A stretch of DNA of 64,000 bases from Pelagibacterium halotolerans B2. Its GTDB lineage: Bacteria; Pseudomonadota; Alphaproteobacteria; Rhizobiales; Devosiaceae. Under the pieces are notes generated by a model that saw nothing but the letters and a program-made list of their open reading frames with translations, was not told the DNA's origin and did not search any database. Positions 26,606-35,292 of the stretch are shown in pieces. Position 1 is the stretch's first letter. Each line of letters begins with the position of its first letter. A program made the translations under genes and the position numbers. The stretch is taken from assembly GCF_000230555.1 (NCBI RefSeq), contig NC_016078.1, forward strand, positions 1,612,001 to 1,676,000, written 5' to 3'.

Positions 26606-26610
26606 GTCCC

Positions 26611-26997
26611 ATGGACAGCTTTGCCGATCGCGACCGCATCATTCTGGCCGGGCTGGCCTTTTACGGCTATCACGGCGTCATGATGGAGGAAAACGCCCTC
26701 GGCCAGCGCTTCCGCATAGATCTCGAGCTGGGGCTGGACATGTCCGAGGCCGCCCGCACCGATGACGTGGCCTCCACGATTTCCTATGCCCATATCTACG
26801 ATCTGGTGAAGGAAGCCTTCGAGGAAAGGCGCTTCAAGCTGATCGAAGCGCTCGGCCATCACATCATCACACGTCTTTTCGACCGCTTCGACAAGCTCGA
26901 CTGGATCCGCATCAAGGTCAGAAAGCCCGAAGCGCCCCTGCCCATCGTGGCCGGAGAAGCTGCCATCGAAATGGTCAGGACGCGGGAGCAGATCTGA
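26611..26997 (+). CDS. folB: Dihydroneopterin aldolase
   Basis: Cleaves dihydroneopterin to hydroxymethyl-dihydropterin and glycolaldehyde. 128 residues with ILAGLAFYGYHGVMMEENAL (active-site region), TISYAHIYDLV and the catalytic Lys near IRIKVRKPEAPLP. ATG 26611 is chosen over GTG 26602 because the AGGAGG ends only one base before the GTG. The stop shares one base with the folK start. Confidence 0.94.
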   Translation: MDSFADRDRIILAGLAFYGYHGVMMEENALGQRFRIDLELGLDMSEAARTDDVASTISYAHIYDLVKEAFEERRFKLIEALGHHIITRLFDRFDKLDWIRIKVRKPEAPLPIVAGEAAIEMVRTREQI

Positions 26998-27443
26998 TGG
27001 CTCGCGCCGTTCTGGCGCTGGGCGCCAATATTGGCGATCCCGCGCACCAGATCGCCACGGCCATCGAGGCCATCGCCGGCCATCCCCGGATTTCCCTTTT
27101 GAAACAAAGTGCGTTGATCGTCAGCGAACCCTGGGGCAAGACCGACCAGAACCGCTTCCACAACGGCGCCATCCTGATCGAAACCACGCTATCTCCCCTC
27201 GACCTTCTCGACTTCTGCCTTGTCACCGAAGCCCAAATCGGACGCGTCCGTATTGAGAAATGGGGCCCGCGCAGCATCGATATCGACATCATCACCTACG
27301 ATGATCTGACGATGGAAACCGAGCGCCTGACCCTGCCGCACCCTTACGCCCACGAGCGCGATTTCGTGCTCGAGCCGCTGCGCGAGATCGCGCCGGATGT
27401 GGCCGACTGGCTATTGAATCAGGCAGGCAACAAATCAGCCTAA
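26997..27443 (+). CDS. folK: 2-amino-4-hydroxy-6-hydroxymethyldihydropteridine diphosphokinase
   Basis: HPPK, which pyrophosphorylates the pterin substrate used by FolP. 148 residues with ALGANIGDP at the start, QNRFHNGAILIETTL, and the signature RIEKWGPRSIDIDIITYDD. It completes folP-folB-folK, three consecutive steps of folate synthesis. It overlaps the convergent ATP12 gene by 9 bases. Confidence 0.95.
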   Translation: MARAVLALGANIGDPAHQIATAIEAIAGHPRISLLKQSALIVSEPWGKTDQNRFHNGAILIETTLSPLDLLDFCLVTEAQIGRVRIEKWGPRSIDIDIITYDDLTMETERLTLPHPYAHERDFVLEPLREIAPDVADWLLNQAGNKSA

Positions 27444-28208
27444 GAGCTTGATGACATTGACCGCAGCCTCGAATTCGAGACGCCGCTGCCGGCGCCGCGC
27501 TGCTGCCTCGTAGTCCTCGCCCCACAGGGAAATCTGGTAGTCCTCGTCCACATGCGCTGCGATCCACGCTGCATCCGCATCGACCAGCCGCTCGCGAAGC
27601 GCAATCGCCAGCAGGCCCGAGCCGGTGAGCCCCGTCACCGACACCATCGCAGTGGCAGGCACATGGTGCAGCGGCTCGATAGCGTCTCTGAGCTTTTTCA
27701 GCATGTCGACAGATTGCGCCTTATGCACGATCCCGACCGTCGGCTGGAAGCTGACCGAAAAGTGCCGTGCGATCCGCACGAGCACATCGTCCCAAATCTG
27801 TTCCTGCTTTTCGACAAGCTCGCGCGGGCTGTCGGCGCGATAGAGCAGCAGATCGTTGCCCGCATATTTCACCACCTCATCGAGCAGCGCTCCCCGCGAC
27901 TCCTCGCCCCCTTCGACAGCCGAATTGATGAGTTTGACATGCGGCATCATATCGGGATCGATAAGTTCGCCCTGCGCATCCCATTCCTCGCGCATGCGTG
28001 CCGCCAGTTCGGCATGCCCAACGCCAACCTGCTTGCCGGTCGGCGTCTTGGTCACGCGCCCGTCCAGCAGCACGGTGAATACGCCATCCGTCTCGGCCAC
28101 ATCCACCGATTTGTAGAAGCGCTTGGGCAATTCGCGCATCAGATCCTTTTGATGGCGGCCCTGTCCCGCATCCTGATGCCGGATTGCGTCTTCGAGAAAT
28201 TCGCGCAT
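27435..28208 (-). CDS. ATP12 family F1-ATPase assembly chaperone
   Basis: Homologue of mitochondrial Atp12, which binds the alpha subunit during F1 assembly. The 257 residues include RFYKSVDVAETDGVFTVLLD, GRVTKTPTGKQ, EEWDAQGELIDPDMMPHVKL and the C-terminal LWGEDYEAAARRR. ATG 28208 shares a base with the stop of the upstream HAD gene, so coupling is likely. Confidence 0.92.
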   Translation of the reverse strand: MREFLEDAIRHQDAGQGRHQKDLMRELPKRFYKSVDVAETDGVFTVLLDGRVTKTPTGKQVGVGHAELAARMREEWDAQGELIDPDMMPHVKLINSAVEGGEESRGALLDEVVKYAGNDLLLYRADSPRELVEKQEQIWDDVLVRIARHFSVSFQPTVGIVHKAQSVDMLKKLRDAIEPLHHVPATAMVSVTGLTGSGLLAIALRERLVDADAAWIAAHVDEDYQISLWGEDYEAAARRRQRRLEFEAAVNVIKLLG

Positions 28209-28876
28209 CAGCTCAATACCTTTTCTATGGCGTCATCGAGATCGGCATAATCGTCGATGATGATATGGGCACCGCTCTCTTCGAGCGCAACGCGGGCGTG
28301 ATAGCCCCAGCTCACCCCGATCGTCCGCGCCCCGGCCGACCGCCCCAGCTCCATATCGAACGTCGTATCGCCGATCATCACCGTAGAGGCGGGATCGATC
28401 CCGGTCTCGGCGCAGGCCCGCAGGATCATCCCGGGATGAGGTTTCGACGGATTGTGGTCGGGGGTCTGCAGCGTCACGAAATGATCCGCCAGAGCGTGCA
28501 GCGCCAGAATGCGATTGACCCCGCTCAACCCCTTGCCGGTGGCAATGCCCAGAATCGAGGCCTCATGCGCCCGCAACCGGTTCAGCGCGTCCAGGGCCCC
28601 CGCATAAAGCGGCTCGTGCCGCTCCCCGCCCGCCAGCATGGCGCGATAGTGCTGGCGGTAGGTTGCCGCCATCAGGATGGCTGTCCCCGCATCGCATTGC
28701 GCCAGCCGCTCCATGGCAATTTCCAGCGACAGACCAATGATCGAATGAGACATTTCCGCCGTCGGCACGTCCAGCCCATGATCGCGAAATGTCGCCGCCA
28801 TATGCTCGGCGATGATCGAACCGGAATCGATCAGCGTGCCGTCCATATCGAACATGATGAGACGCGGCTGGGCCAT
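28208..28876 (-). CDS. HAD-superfamily hydrolase (phosphoglycolate phosphatase-like)
   Basis: 222 residues of HAD subfamily IA. Motif I is MFDMDGTLIDS (nucleophile and acid Asp), motif II lies in LGIATGKG, motif III Lys in NPSKPHPG, and motif IV VMIGDTTFDMELG. The cap is alpha-helical. The substrate is unknown; the position between rluC and ATP12 is conserved in many Rhizobiales. Its start base is the last base of rluC. Confidence 0.9.
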   Translation of the reverse strand: MAQPRLIMFDMDGTLIDSGSIIAEHMAATFRDHGLDVPTAEMSHSIIGLSLEIAMERLAQCDAGTAILMAATYRQHYRAMLAGGERHEPLYAGALDALNRLRAHEASILGIATGKGLSGVNRILALHALADHFVTLQTPDHNPSKPHPGMILRACAETGIDPASTVMIGDTTFDMELGRSAGARTIGVSWGYHARVALEESGAHIIIDDYADLDDAIEKVLS

Positions 28877-29877
28877 TACGCATCGTCCTCCGGATCGATA
28901 TCCTGCACATCGTACTGATTGGCATTAAACCCCAGCGTCTCGAAGCTCGCCTTCATATGCGGCGGCAGCGGCGCCGTGATATCGAGCCTCTTGCCGCTGC
29001 GCAGCGGAATGGCCAGCCGCCTTGCGTGCAGATGCAGCCCCTTACCCAGTTCCTCCGGCCGCTCGAAATTCCAGTTTTCCAGCGTGTTGTAGCGCGGGTC
29101 GTCGAGGATCGGCGTGCCCAGTTCCATCATATGAACGCGCAACTGATGCGTGCGGCCGGTCACCGGTTTGAGCGTCACCCAGGCGAACTGGTTGGCGGCG
29201 CTCTCGGTCACCGAATAGTAGCTCACCGAATGCTGCGCGCCCTCGGTCCCGTTTTCGACAACCACCATCTGCTCGCCATCCTGGGTCGATTGCCGCGCCA
29301 GAAAGCATGAAATCCGCCCTTGGCGTGGATGGGGTACCCCGATGGTTATCGCCCAATAGATCTTGCGCGCCGAGCGTGAGCGGAACACGGTTCCGAAATG
29401 GCTTGCCGCAGCGCGCGTCTTGGCCACCAGCAAACACCCGGAGGTGTCACGGTCGAGCCGATGAACCAGGCGGGGCGGCTCACCCTTCTTGTTGGGCAGC
29501 GATTTGAGCATGCCGTCGATGTGGCGCTTGGTGCCCGATCCGCCCTGCACGGCAAGCCCGTGCGGCTTGTTGAACACATAGACGTCGTCGTCCTCATACA
29601 AAATGAGATCGCGCAGGAAATCGGCGTCTTTCTGGTTGATCCGCGGCGCGTCCGGCGAGCGAACAGGCGCATCGCCCAGCGGCGGCACGCGCACCGTCTG
29701 CCCGGCGGCCAGCCGCGCATTGGTGGCGACCCGCCCGCTATCGACCCGCACCTGCCCCGACCGCAGCAGCTTTTGCAGGCGCCCGAAGCTCAGATCGGGG
29801 AAATGCACCGAGAACCAGCGGTCGAGCCGCATCCCATCCTCGTCCGCCGCCACTTCCCGCAATTGCACGCCGCTCAT
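28876..29877 (-). CDS. rluC: RluA-family 23S rRNA pseudouridine synthase
   Basis: 333 residues: an N-terminal S4 RNA-binding domain (MRLDRWFSVHFPDLSFGRLQ) and an RsuA/RluA catalytic domain with the signature HRLDRDTSG holding the catalytic Asp. RluC-type enzymes modify positions 955, 2504 and 2580 of 23S rRNA; that assignment rests on overall form and gene order. ATG 29877 has AAAGGACAG upstream. No crcB gene lies between it and rarA, where many relatives have one. Confidence 0.88.
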   Translation of the reverse strand: MSGVQLREVAADEDGMRLDRWFSVHFPDLSFGRLQKLLRSGQVRVDSGRVATNARLAAGQTVRVPPLGDAPVRSPDAPRINQKDADFLRDLILYEDDDVYVFNKPHGLAVQGGSGTKRHIDGMLKSLPNKKGEPPRLVHRLDRDTSGCLLVAKTRAAASHFGTVFRSRSARKIYWAITIGVPHPRQGRISCFLARQSTQDGEQMVVVENGTEGAQHSVSYYSVTESAANQFAWVTLKPVTGRTHQLRVHMMELGTPILDDPRYNTLENWNFERPEELGKGLHLHARRLAIPLRSGKRLDITAPLPPHMKASFETLGFNANQYDVQDIDPEDDA

Positions 29878-30019
29878 AAAACTCTGTCCTTTGTCGTTCG
29901 CGGCCCTTCTAGCGGGAAATCGCCGGGCCGTCACGCGGGTGCGTACGCAAACCTTATCGATAGATTCCGGGAATAACACCGCTCGTACTGATCGTCGCAA
30001 GACCAGTCCAAACCCTGTC

Positions 30020-30042
30020 ATTCCGGGGCTTGTTCCCGGAAT
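30020..30042. repeat. ATTCCGGG / CCCGGAAT palindromic repeat unit
   Basis: Perfect 8-bp arms around GCTTGTT, with flanks GTC and CCA, in the 204-base rarA/rluC spacer (29878-30081). The form GTCATTCCGGG...CCCGGAATCCA is a well-known dispersed repeat type in alphaproteobacterial intergenic DNA. A second small palindrome ATTCCGGGAAT is at 29964-29974. No gene is seen in this spacer. Confidence 0.6.
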
Positions 30043-30081
30043 CCAGTTCAGCGCCCGCCACGATCACCGGATGCCGCTCTT

Positions 30082-31410
30082 CTAGCTGTCGCGCTTGGCT
30101 GCACGCAACTTGGCGAAATAATCCATCCGCTTCTTGATATCGCGCTCGAACCCGCGCTCGACGGGCTGATAGAAATCCTGCCGCCCGATCTTTTCGGGAA
30201 AATACTCCTGGCCCGAAAACCCCTCGGGGGTGTCGTGATCGTAGATATAGCCCTCGCCATACCCCTCGGACTTCATCAGCTTGGTTGGCGCGTTGAGAAT
30301 GGCCATGGGCGGCGTCGGCGATCCGGTCTTTTTGGCCAAAGCCAGCGCCCGATTATACGCGTTGTAGAGCGCGTTCGATTTCGGCGCCGTCGCCAGATAC
30401 ACCACCACCTCAGCCAGCGCCAGTTCCCCCTCGGGAGAACCGAGCATGTGATAGGCGTCCTTTGCAGCGGTCGCTATGGGCAACGCCTGCGGATCGGCCA
30501 TGCCGATGTCTTCGACCGCCATGCGGATCAGCCGCCGCGCCAGATACATCGGGTCCTCGCCCGCATCGATCATACGCGCGAAATAATAAAGCGCCGCATC
30601 GGGGTCCGATCCGCGCACCGTCTTGTGCAGCGCCGAAATCAGGTTGTAATGCCCGTCCTGGCTCTTGTCGTAGATCGGCGCCCGCCGTTGCACCAGCTTT
30701 GCCAACCCCGCCGGGTCCAGGATTTCATCGGGTCCCGTCGCGGCAATAATCTCCTCGATCAGCCCCAGCATAGCCCGCCCATCGCCATCGGCCAGCCCGA
30801 TCAGCGTTTGGCGCGCGTCGTCATCGAGCGGCAAAGCCTTGCCCAATTCCTCTTCGGCGCGCTTGGCAAGCGCATCGAGATCGTCCCGATCGAGACTGGT
30901 AAACTTGAGCACCTGCGCTCGCGACAAAAGCGCGGCGTTGAGCTCGAAACTCGGGTTTTCCGTCGTCGCCCCGACCAGCACCACGGTGCCATCTTCCATG
31001 ACGGGAAGGAAACTGTCCTGTTGCGCCCGGTTGAAGCGATGGATTTCATCGACGAACAAAAGCGTCCGCTGCCCGGCCCGCCGCGCCGTACGGGCCGTCT
31101 CGAACACCTTCTTGAGGTCCGCTACCCCCGAAAAGATCGCCGAAATCTGCTCGAACCGATAATCCACTGCATCGGCCAGCAGTCGCGCCACCGTCGTCTT
31201 GCCGGTCCCCGGCGGCCCCCACAGGATGAGCGAGCCCAGCCGCCCCGATGCCAGCATCCGCCGCAGCGTGCCGTCGGGCCCGATGATATGGGTCTGCCCG
31301 ATCACCTCATCGAGCGATTTCGGCCGCAGCCGGTCGGCCAGCGGCCGATCAGCCCCCGGTTCATCAGTCGGACGCGAGGCCGGAAGGTCCTCGGGAAAAA
31401 GGTCGCTCAT
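30082..31410 (-). CDS. rarA: Replication-associated recombination protein A (MgsA/RarA)
   Basis: AAA+ ATPase acting at stalled forks with the clamp-loader fold. The 442 residues have Walker A GPPGTGKT (65-72), Walker B TLLFVDEIHRFNRAQQD, sensor 1 VLVGATTENPSFELN and the C-terminal tetramerisation region GYIYDHDTPEGFSGQEYFPE. It starts 17 bases after htrA on the same strand. Confidence 0.96.
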   Translation of the reverse strand: MSDLFPEDLPASRPTDEPGADRPLADRLRPKSLDEVIGQTHIIGPDGTLRRMLASGRLGSLILWGPPGTGKTTVARLLADAVDYRFEQISAIFSGVADLKKVFETARTARRAGQRTLLFVDEIHRFNRAQQDSFLPVMEDGTVVLVGATTENPSFELNAALLSRAQVLKFTSLDRDDLDALAKRAEEELGKALPLDDDARQTLIGLADGDGRAMLGLIEEIIAATGPDEILDPAGLAKLVQRRAPIYDKSQDGHYNLISALHKTVRGSDPDAALYYFARMIDAGEDPMYLARRLIRMAVEDIGMADPQALPIATAAKDAYHMLGSPEGELALAEVVVYLATAPKSNALYNAYNRALALAKKTGSPTPPMAILNAPTKLMKSEGYGEGYIYDHDTPEGFSGQEYFPEKIGRQDFYQPVERGFERDIKKRMDYFAKLRAAKRDS

Positions 31411-31427
31411 CGCACCTCACATCGGTC

Positions 31428-32819
31428 TCATCCACTCACCACCGAACGGATGACCCTGCCCCCACGTTGCAGGATGATCTGCCAGGCGCGCGGACGCTGG
31501 CTGGCAACGGATTCGAAGGTTTCAATATCACGGATTTCCATGCCGTTCAGCGCAACGATGACATCGCCTTGTTCAAGTCCCATGCGCGCCGCGGGGCTCC
31601 CCGGCTCGACGCCGACCACGGCAATGCCCTGCGTTGAAAAGCCCAACCCCAATTGCTGCGCCAATGCGGGATTCAGTTCCGCCGCCGTAACCCCCGCAAA
31701 TCGCGTATTGCCCGAAATCGTCGCCTGCCGGTCCGAAGTGGCGGGTGGCGCCCCCATTTCCAGTGCGGCAGTCGTTTCGGCGCCGTTCCGCCACAGCGTC
31801 AACTCGGAGATCGATCCGACCGGCTTGGTCGCCACGCGATAATTGAGCGCTTCAGGGTCCTGAACGGCTACCCCATCGATACCGGTGATTACGTCCCCCG
31901 AAACCAGCCCCGCCGCTTCCGCCGGGCTGCCGGGTGCGATTTCTGTTACCAGTGCACCGCGCGGCGTGGCCAGTCCCAGGCTGGCGGCCAGTTCGGCGTC
32001 AAGCATCTGCATCTGCGCGCCCAACCAGGGCCGCACGATCTCGCCGCCCGCCGCGCCCGCATCGGCGATCACCCGCGCCATGTTGGAGGGTATGGCGAAC
32101 CCGATGCCCTGCGAGCCGCCCGAGCGGGTAAACAGTGCCGTATTGATGCCGACCAGTTGCCCGTTCATATCGACCAGCGCGCCACCCGAATTGCCCGGAT
32201 TGATCGCCGCGTCCGTCTGGATGAAGAACTGGTAGTCGGTCATTCCCATGCCGGTGCGCGCCAGCGCGGAAACGATGCCGCTCGAAACCGATTGCCCCAC
32301 CCCGAACGGGTTGCCGATGGCAAGGACGAGATCGCCGACCTCCAACTGGTCGGAATCGGCAAATGACACGAAGGGAAACTCCCCCGCCCCGTCCTCGGCC
32401 CTGAGCACGGCCAGATCGGTCGAGGGATCGGCCAGCACCAGATCGACGGGATATTCCCGCCCATCATTGAGCACGACCCGAATGTCAGTCGCCCCTTCAA
32501 CGACGTGATTGTTGGTAAGGATCATGCCATCCGCACTGACAATCACGCCCGACCCGAGCGATTGCGAGGTCTGCGGCCGCTGGTTGAACAACGGCGAGCG
32601 CCCGAAGAACTGATCGAAGAACGGATCGTTGAAACTGTTCTGCTGCTGGGTGACCCGGGTCGCATAGACGTTGACGACCGCCGGCGCGACCTGCTGCACC
32701 ACGGGCGAGTATGAAAGCTGGATTTCCGCCTGGCTCTGCGGGACCACCCTTTCGGCCTGAGCGAAGGCGGCGGCGGGCACCAGAACCAGAAAAACGGCAA
32801 CAATCGACTTGCGGAACAT
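31428..32819 (-). CDS. DegQ/HtrA-type periplasmic serine protease
   Basis: 463 residues. The signal peptide ends near AAAFA-Q (residue 20). The trypsin-like domain has the triad His105 (LTNNHVVEG), Asp135 (STDLAVLR) and Ser211 (NPGNSGGAL), followed by two PDZ domains (about 265-355 and 375-460). It degrades or refolds misfolded envelope proteins. The location beside rarA and near rplQ is conserved in Rhizobiales. Confidence 0.95.
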   Translation of the reverse strand: MFRKSIVAVFLVLVPAAAFAQAERVVPQSQAEIQLSYSPVVQQVAPAVVNVYATRVTQQQNSFNDPFFDQFFGRSPLFNQRPQTSQSLGSGVIVSADGMILTNNHVVEGATDIRVVLNDGREYPVDLVLADPSTDLAVLRAEDGAGEFPFVSFADSDQLEVGDLVLAIGNPFGVGQSVSSGIVSALARTGMGMTDYQFFIQTDAAINPGNSGGALVDMNGQLVGINTALFTRSGGSQGIGFAIPSNMARVIADAGAAGGEIVRPWLGAQMQMLDAELAASLGLATPRGALVTEIAPGSPAEAAGLVSGDVITGIDGVAVQDPEALNYRVATKPVGSISELTLWRNGAETTAALEMGAPPATSDRQATISGNTRFAGVTAAELNPALAQQLGLGFSTQGIAVVGVEPGSPAARMGLEQGDVIVALNGMEIRDIETFESVASQRPRAWQIILQRGGRVIRSVVSG

Positions 32820-32850
32820 GGGTCAGACTCCAGAGCTTGCAATGGGTTAG

Positions 32851-32878
32851 AGGTTAGAACCTTCCGCCCCGGTTTCAA
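32851..32878 (-). promoter_or_regulatory. Putative promoter of htrA-rarA
   Basis: Minus-strand TTGAAA (32878-32873), 16 bases, TAACCT (32856-32851), 32 bases before the htrA start. The -35 reads CTTGAAA, the heat-shock sigma form, but the -10 is not clearly RpoH-like. A direct repeat GGTTAG-A-GGTTAG (32845-32857) overlaps the -10. Confidence 0.4.
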
Positions 32879-32986
32879 GTGACAAGCCCGTAAGGTTGGC
32901 GGCAAAAGCGAGGCAATTTTGACCCCGCACAAAGAATCGTCACAACCTGTCTCTATAGGCGAAATTGGCCATTGCAGAGGGGGGCA

Positions 32987-34189
32987 ATGAGCCCTATACA
33001 CGCGCGCTTTCAACCCCCACACAAGGTATCAAGGTCAATGGACCACGCGCCGTCTCGCACATACGCGAACACCGCAGAACTGATCGCCACCGAGGAACCC
33101 GATTATCCGAGTTTCCTGTTTTCCGAACGGCTCCTGGTCGATGCCATAAATACCTTCAAAAAGGGCTTTGAGGGCCTTTTGACCTATGCGGTCAAATCAA
33201 ACCCCTCGCCCCATATCCTCGAGATCATGAACCGCGAGGGGCTCAAGGCTTACGATGTTGCCTCCAACACCGAGATGGCCCTGATCCGCAAATACGCGCC
33301 TCAAGCCGGGATGCACTACAACAATCCCATCAAGTCGCGTCGAGAGATCGAGCGTGCCTACTCCGAATTCGGCGTTCGCTCCTTCACAATCGACCACGTG
33401 GCCCAGCTCGATCAGCTCGCGGCCGTCATCCCGCCCAGCGAGGATGTCGAAGTGACTGTCCGCTTCAAGGCCGGCAAGGCACTCAAATCCTATGATTTCG
33501 GCACAAAGTTCGGCGTCATGGAAGAAGGCGCCATCGCGATCTGCACACTGGCCAGGGCCATGGGATATTCGACCTCGCTGTGCTTCCACGTCGGCAGCCA
33601 GTGCGAGGAAGCCTATGCCTATGAGCGCCACATCGCCGCTGCGGGCCGCATCGCGCAAGCCTCGGGAATCGAGCTCAAGCGCCTCAATATCGGTGGCGGC
33701 TTTCCCGCCCCTTACATCACCAACTCGGCCCCGCCCCTCGACGTCTATTTCGAAACCATCCGCAACGCCGTCACCGATACGTTCGGATCGAACAAGCCCG
33801 AACTGATCGCCGAGCCCGGACGCGGCCTGTCCACGGGCTGCACATCGCTCCTGCTGCGCGTCAAACACGTGCGCGGCGAACAGTCGGTCTATCTCAACGA
33901 TGGCGTCTATGGCTCGTTGATGGAAGCGATGATCCTTGAATTCATGCCGCCGATCCGCGTCTGGCGCGGCGACAAGGTGCTGACCGGCGAGAGCTGGGAC
34001 TTCAAGATTTTCGGGCCGACCTGCGATAGCTACGACGTCATGCCCCAGACCTTCATCCTGCCGGCAGCCATTGCCGAGGATGACTATATCGAGTTCGGCC
34101 TGATGGGCGCCTACACCCAGGCCTCCCTCACCCCGTTCAACGGTTTCGACCGTCGCGACCTCTATTGGGTCGACGATATTCTGGTGTGA
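32987..34189 (+). CDS. Type III PLP-dependent ornithine/diamino-acid decarboxylase
   Basis: 400 residues of the alanine-racemase-fold decarboxylase family that includes ornithine, lysine and diaminopimelate decarboxylases. PLP Lys is in LLTYAVKSNPSP, the phosphate loop in LNIGGGFP, Glu/Arg in ELIAEPGRGL and the catalytic Cys in GPTCDSYD. The last motif points to ornithine/lysine rather than DAP decarboxylase, so a polyamine role is likely. ATG 32987 has a GAGGGG site; ATG 33038 is an alternative. It is on the opposite strand to both flanking conserved genes, so it looks inserted. Confidence 0.88.
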   Translation: MSPIHARFQPPHKVSRSMDHAPSRTYANTAELIATEEPDYPSFLFSERLLVDAINTFKKGFEGLLTYAVKSNPSPHILEIMNREGLKAYDVASNTEMALIRKYAPQAGMHYNNPIKSRREIERAYSEFGVRSFTIDHVAQLDQLAAVIPPSEDVEVTVRFKAGKALKSYDFGTKFGVMEEGAIAICTLARAMGYSTSLCFHVGSQCEEAYAYERHIAAAGRIAQASGIELKRLNIGGGFPAPYITNSAPPLDVYFETIRNAVTDTFGSNKPELIAEPGRGLSTGCTSLLLRVKHVRGEQSVYLNDGVYGSLMEAMILEFMPPIRVWRGDKVLTGESWDFKIFGPTCDSYDVMPQTFILPAAIAEDDYIEFGLMGAYTQASLTPFNGFDRRDLYWVDDILV

Positions 34190-34743
34190 TGGGCGCCGGC
34201 AACAGCCAATTCCCGCGGCCCGAAACGCTCGGGCCGCGAATCTGCATTTTCGGACCGTCCAATTCCGGGAAGTCGACGCTCGCCGTAGCGATCGGCCAGA
34301 CGCTAGGCGTTCCTGCCGTCCACCTCGATCTGCTGCATCATCAGCCGAACACCGACTGGGTACCTCGCCCGCCGCAGGAATTTGAACGCCTGCACGATGA
34401 CGCCATCACAGGCGAACGTTGGGTGATGGAAGGCAATTACTCCCGCCTCATGCCCCAACGCCTCCGGCGTGCCACTGGTATCGTCTGGGTCGATACAGCA
34501 ATGCCCGGCAATCTCTGGCGTTATTTCCGCCGTACCCTCTTCGAACGCGACAGGATCGGCTCCCTCGAAGGTGGCCAGGACAGCCTCAAATGGCTGATGA
34601 TCCATCACATCGCCTTCGTCCAGCCAAAGCGTCGCTCACAACTCGAGCACGTCGTTAAGGTCAGTGGCCTTCCTTTTGCAAAGGTCGAAAGCATGGCCGC
34701 CCTCAATCAGCTGTATGCGCAATGGGGTCTGGAAAAGCCGTAA
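34189..34743 (+). CDS. P-loop kinase-like protein
   Basis: 184 residues with Walker A FGPSNSGKST (21-30) and a nucleoside/adenylate-kinase-like layout: HLDLLHHQPNTDW, RWVMEGNYSRLMPQRLRRAT (lid-like), VWVDTAMPGNLWRYFRRTLF. Related proteins are annotated as AAA-family ATPase or DNA topology modulator FlaR-like; the substrate is unknown. ATG 34189 overlaps the decarboxylase stop (TGATG), so it is translated together with that enzyme. Confidence 0.8.
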   Translation: MGAGNSQFPRPETLGPRICIFGPSNSGKSTLAVAIGQTLGVPAVHLDLLHHQPNTDWVPRPPQEFERLHDDAITGERWVMEGNYSRLMPQRLRRATGIVWVDTAMPGNLWRYFRRTLFERDRIGSLEGGQDSLKWLMIHHIAFVQPKRRSQLEHVVKVSGLPFAKVESMAALNQLYAQWGLEKP

Positions 34744-34776
34744 ACAGCCTGGCGAGGGTGTCCCGACGGTAATAAA

Positions 34777-34802
34777 AAAAGGCGGCCCGAAAGCCGCCTT
34801 TT
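34777..34802. terminator. Bidirectional terminator, kinase-like gene (+) and rplQ (-)
   Basis: Stem AAAAGGCGGC/GCCGCCTTTT with loop CCGAAA. A run of seven A on the left gives a strong U tract for rplQ read on the minus strand; TTTT serves the plus strand. Confidence 0.9.
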
Positions 34803-34826
34803 CCAATTCTGTCAGAGACAATCCGC

Positions 34827-35255
34827 CTACGCGGCTTCGTTCTCTTCATCGCGAGAGAAGTCGGCGGTCGGACCGGAGTCCTTGCCCTTGGCTTCCACAT
34901 CGCGGTCGACGAATTCGATGACGCCGATAGGTGCATTGTCGCCGTGGCGGAAGCCGGCCTTGAGGACGCGGGTGTAGCCACCGTTGCGGTCCTTGTAGCG
35001 CGGGCCCAGAACGTCGAACAGCTTCTTGACCATGGCTTCATCGCCAATCTGGGCGATGGCCTGGCGGCGGGCATGAAGGTCGCCGCGCTTGCCAAGGGTG
35101 ATGAGCTTTTCGACGATCGGGCGAAGATCCTTGGCCTTGGGCAGGGTCGTCACGATCTGTTCGTGCTTGATCAACGATGCGGACATGTTCTTGAACATCG
35201 CCTTGCGATGCGAAGAGGTCCGGTTCAGTTTGCGGCCGGCTTTACCGTGGCGCAT
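34827..35255 (-). CDS. rplQ: 50S ribosomal protein L17
   Basis: 142 residues starting [20 protein letters not shown], the typical L17 start, at the tunnel exit of the large subunit. The C-terminal extension is acidic (ends SRDEENEAA). Last gene of the rpsM-rpsK-rpoA-rplQ group, followed by a terminator. Confidence 0.97.
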   Translation of the reverse strand: MRHGKAGRKLNRTSSHRKAMFKNMSASLIKHEQIVTTLPKAKDLRPIVEKLITLGKRGDLHARRQAIAQIGDEAMVKKLFDVLGPRYKDRNGGYTRVLKAGFRHGDNAPIGVIEFVDRDVEAKGKDSGPTADFSRDEENEAA

Positions 35256-35292
35256 GGTACTCTCCTAAAGTTCTTCTGGTCGCAGCGGAAGA

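Noticed and set aside
32820..32986. A speF-type RNA leader before the decarboxylase gene
   Set aside because: The spacer is only about 170 bases and also holds the htrA promoter; no matching structure was seen.
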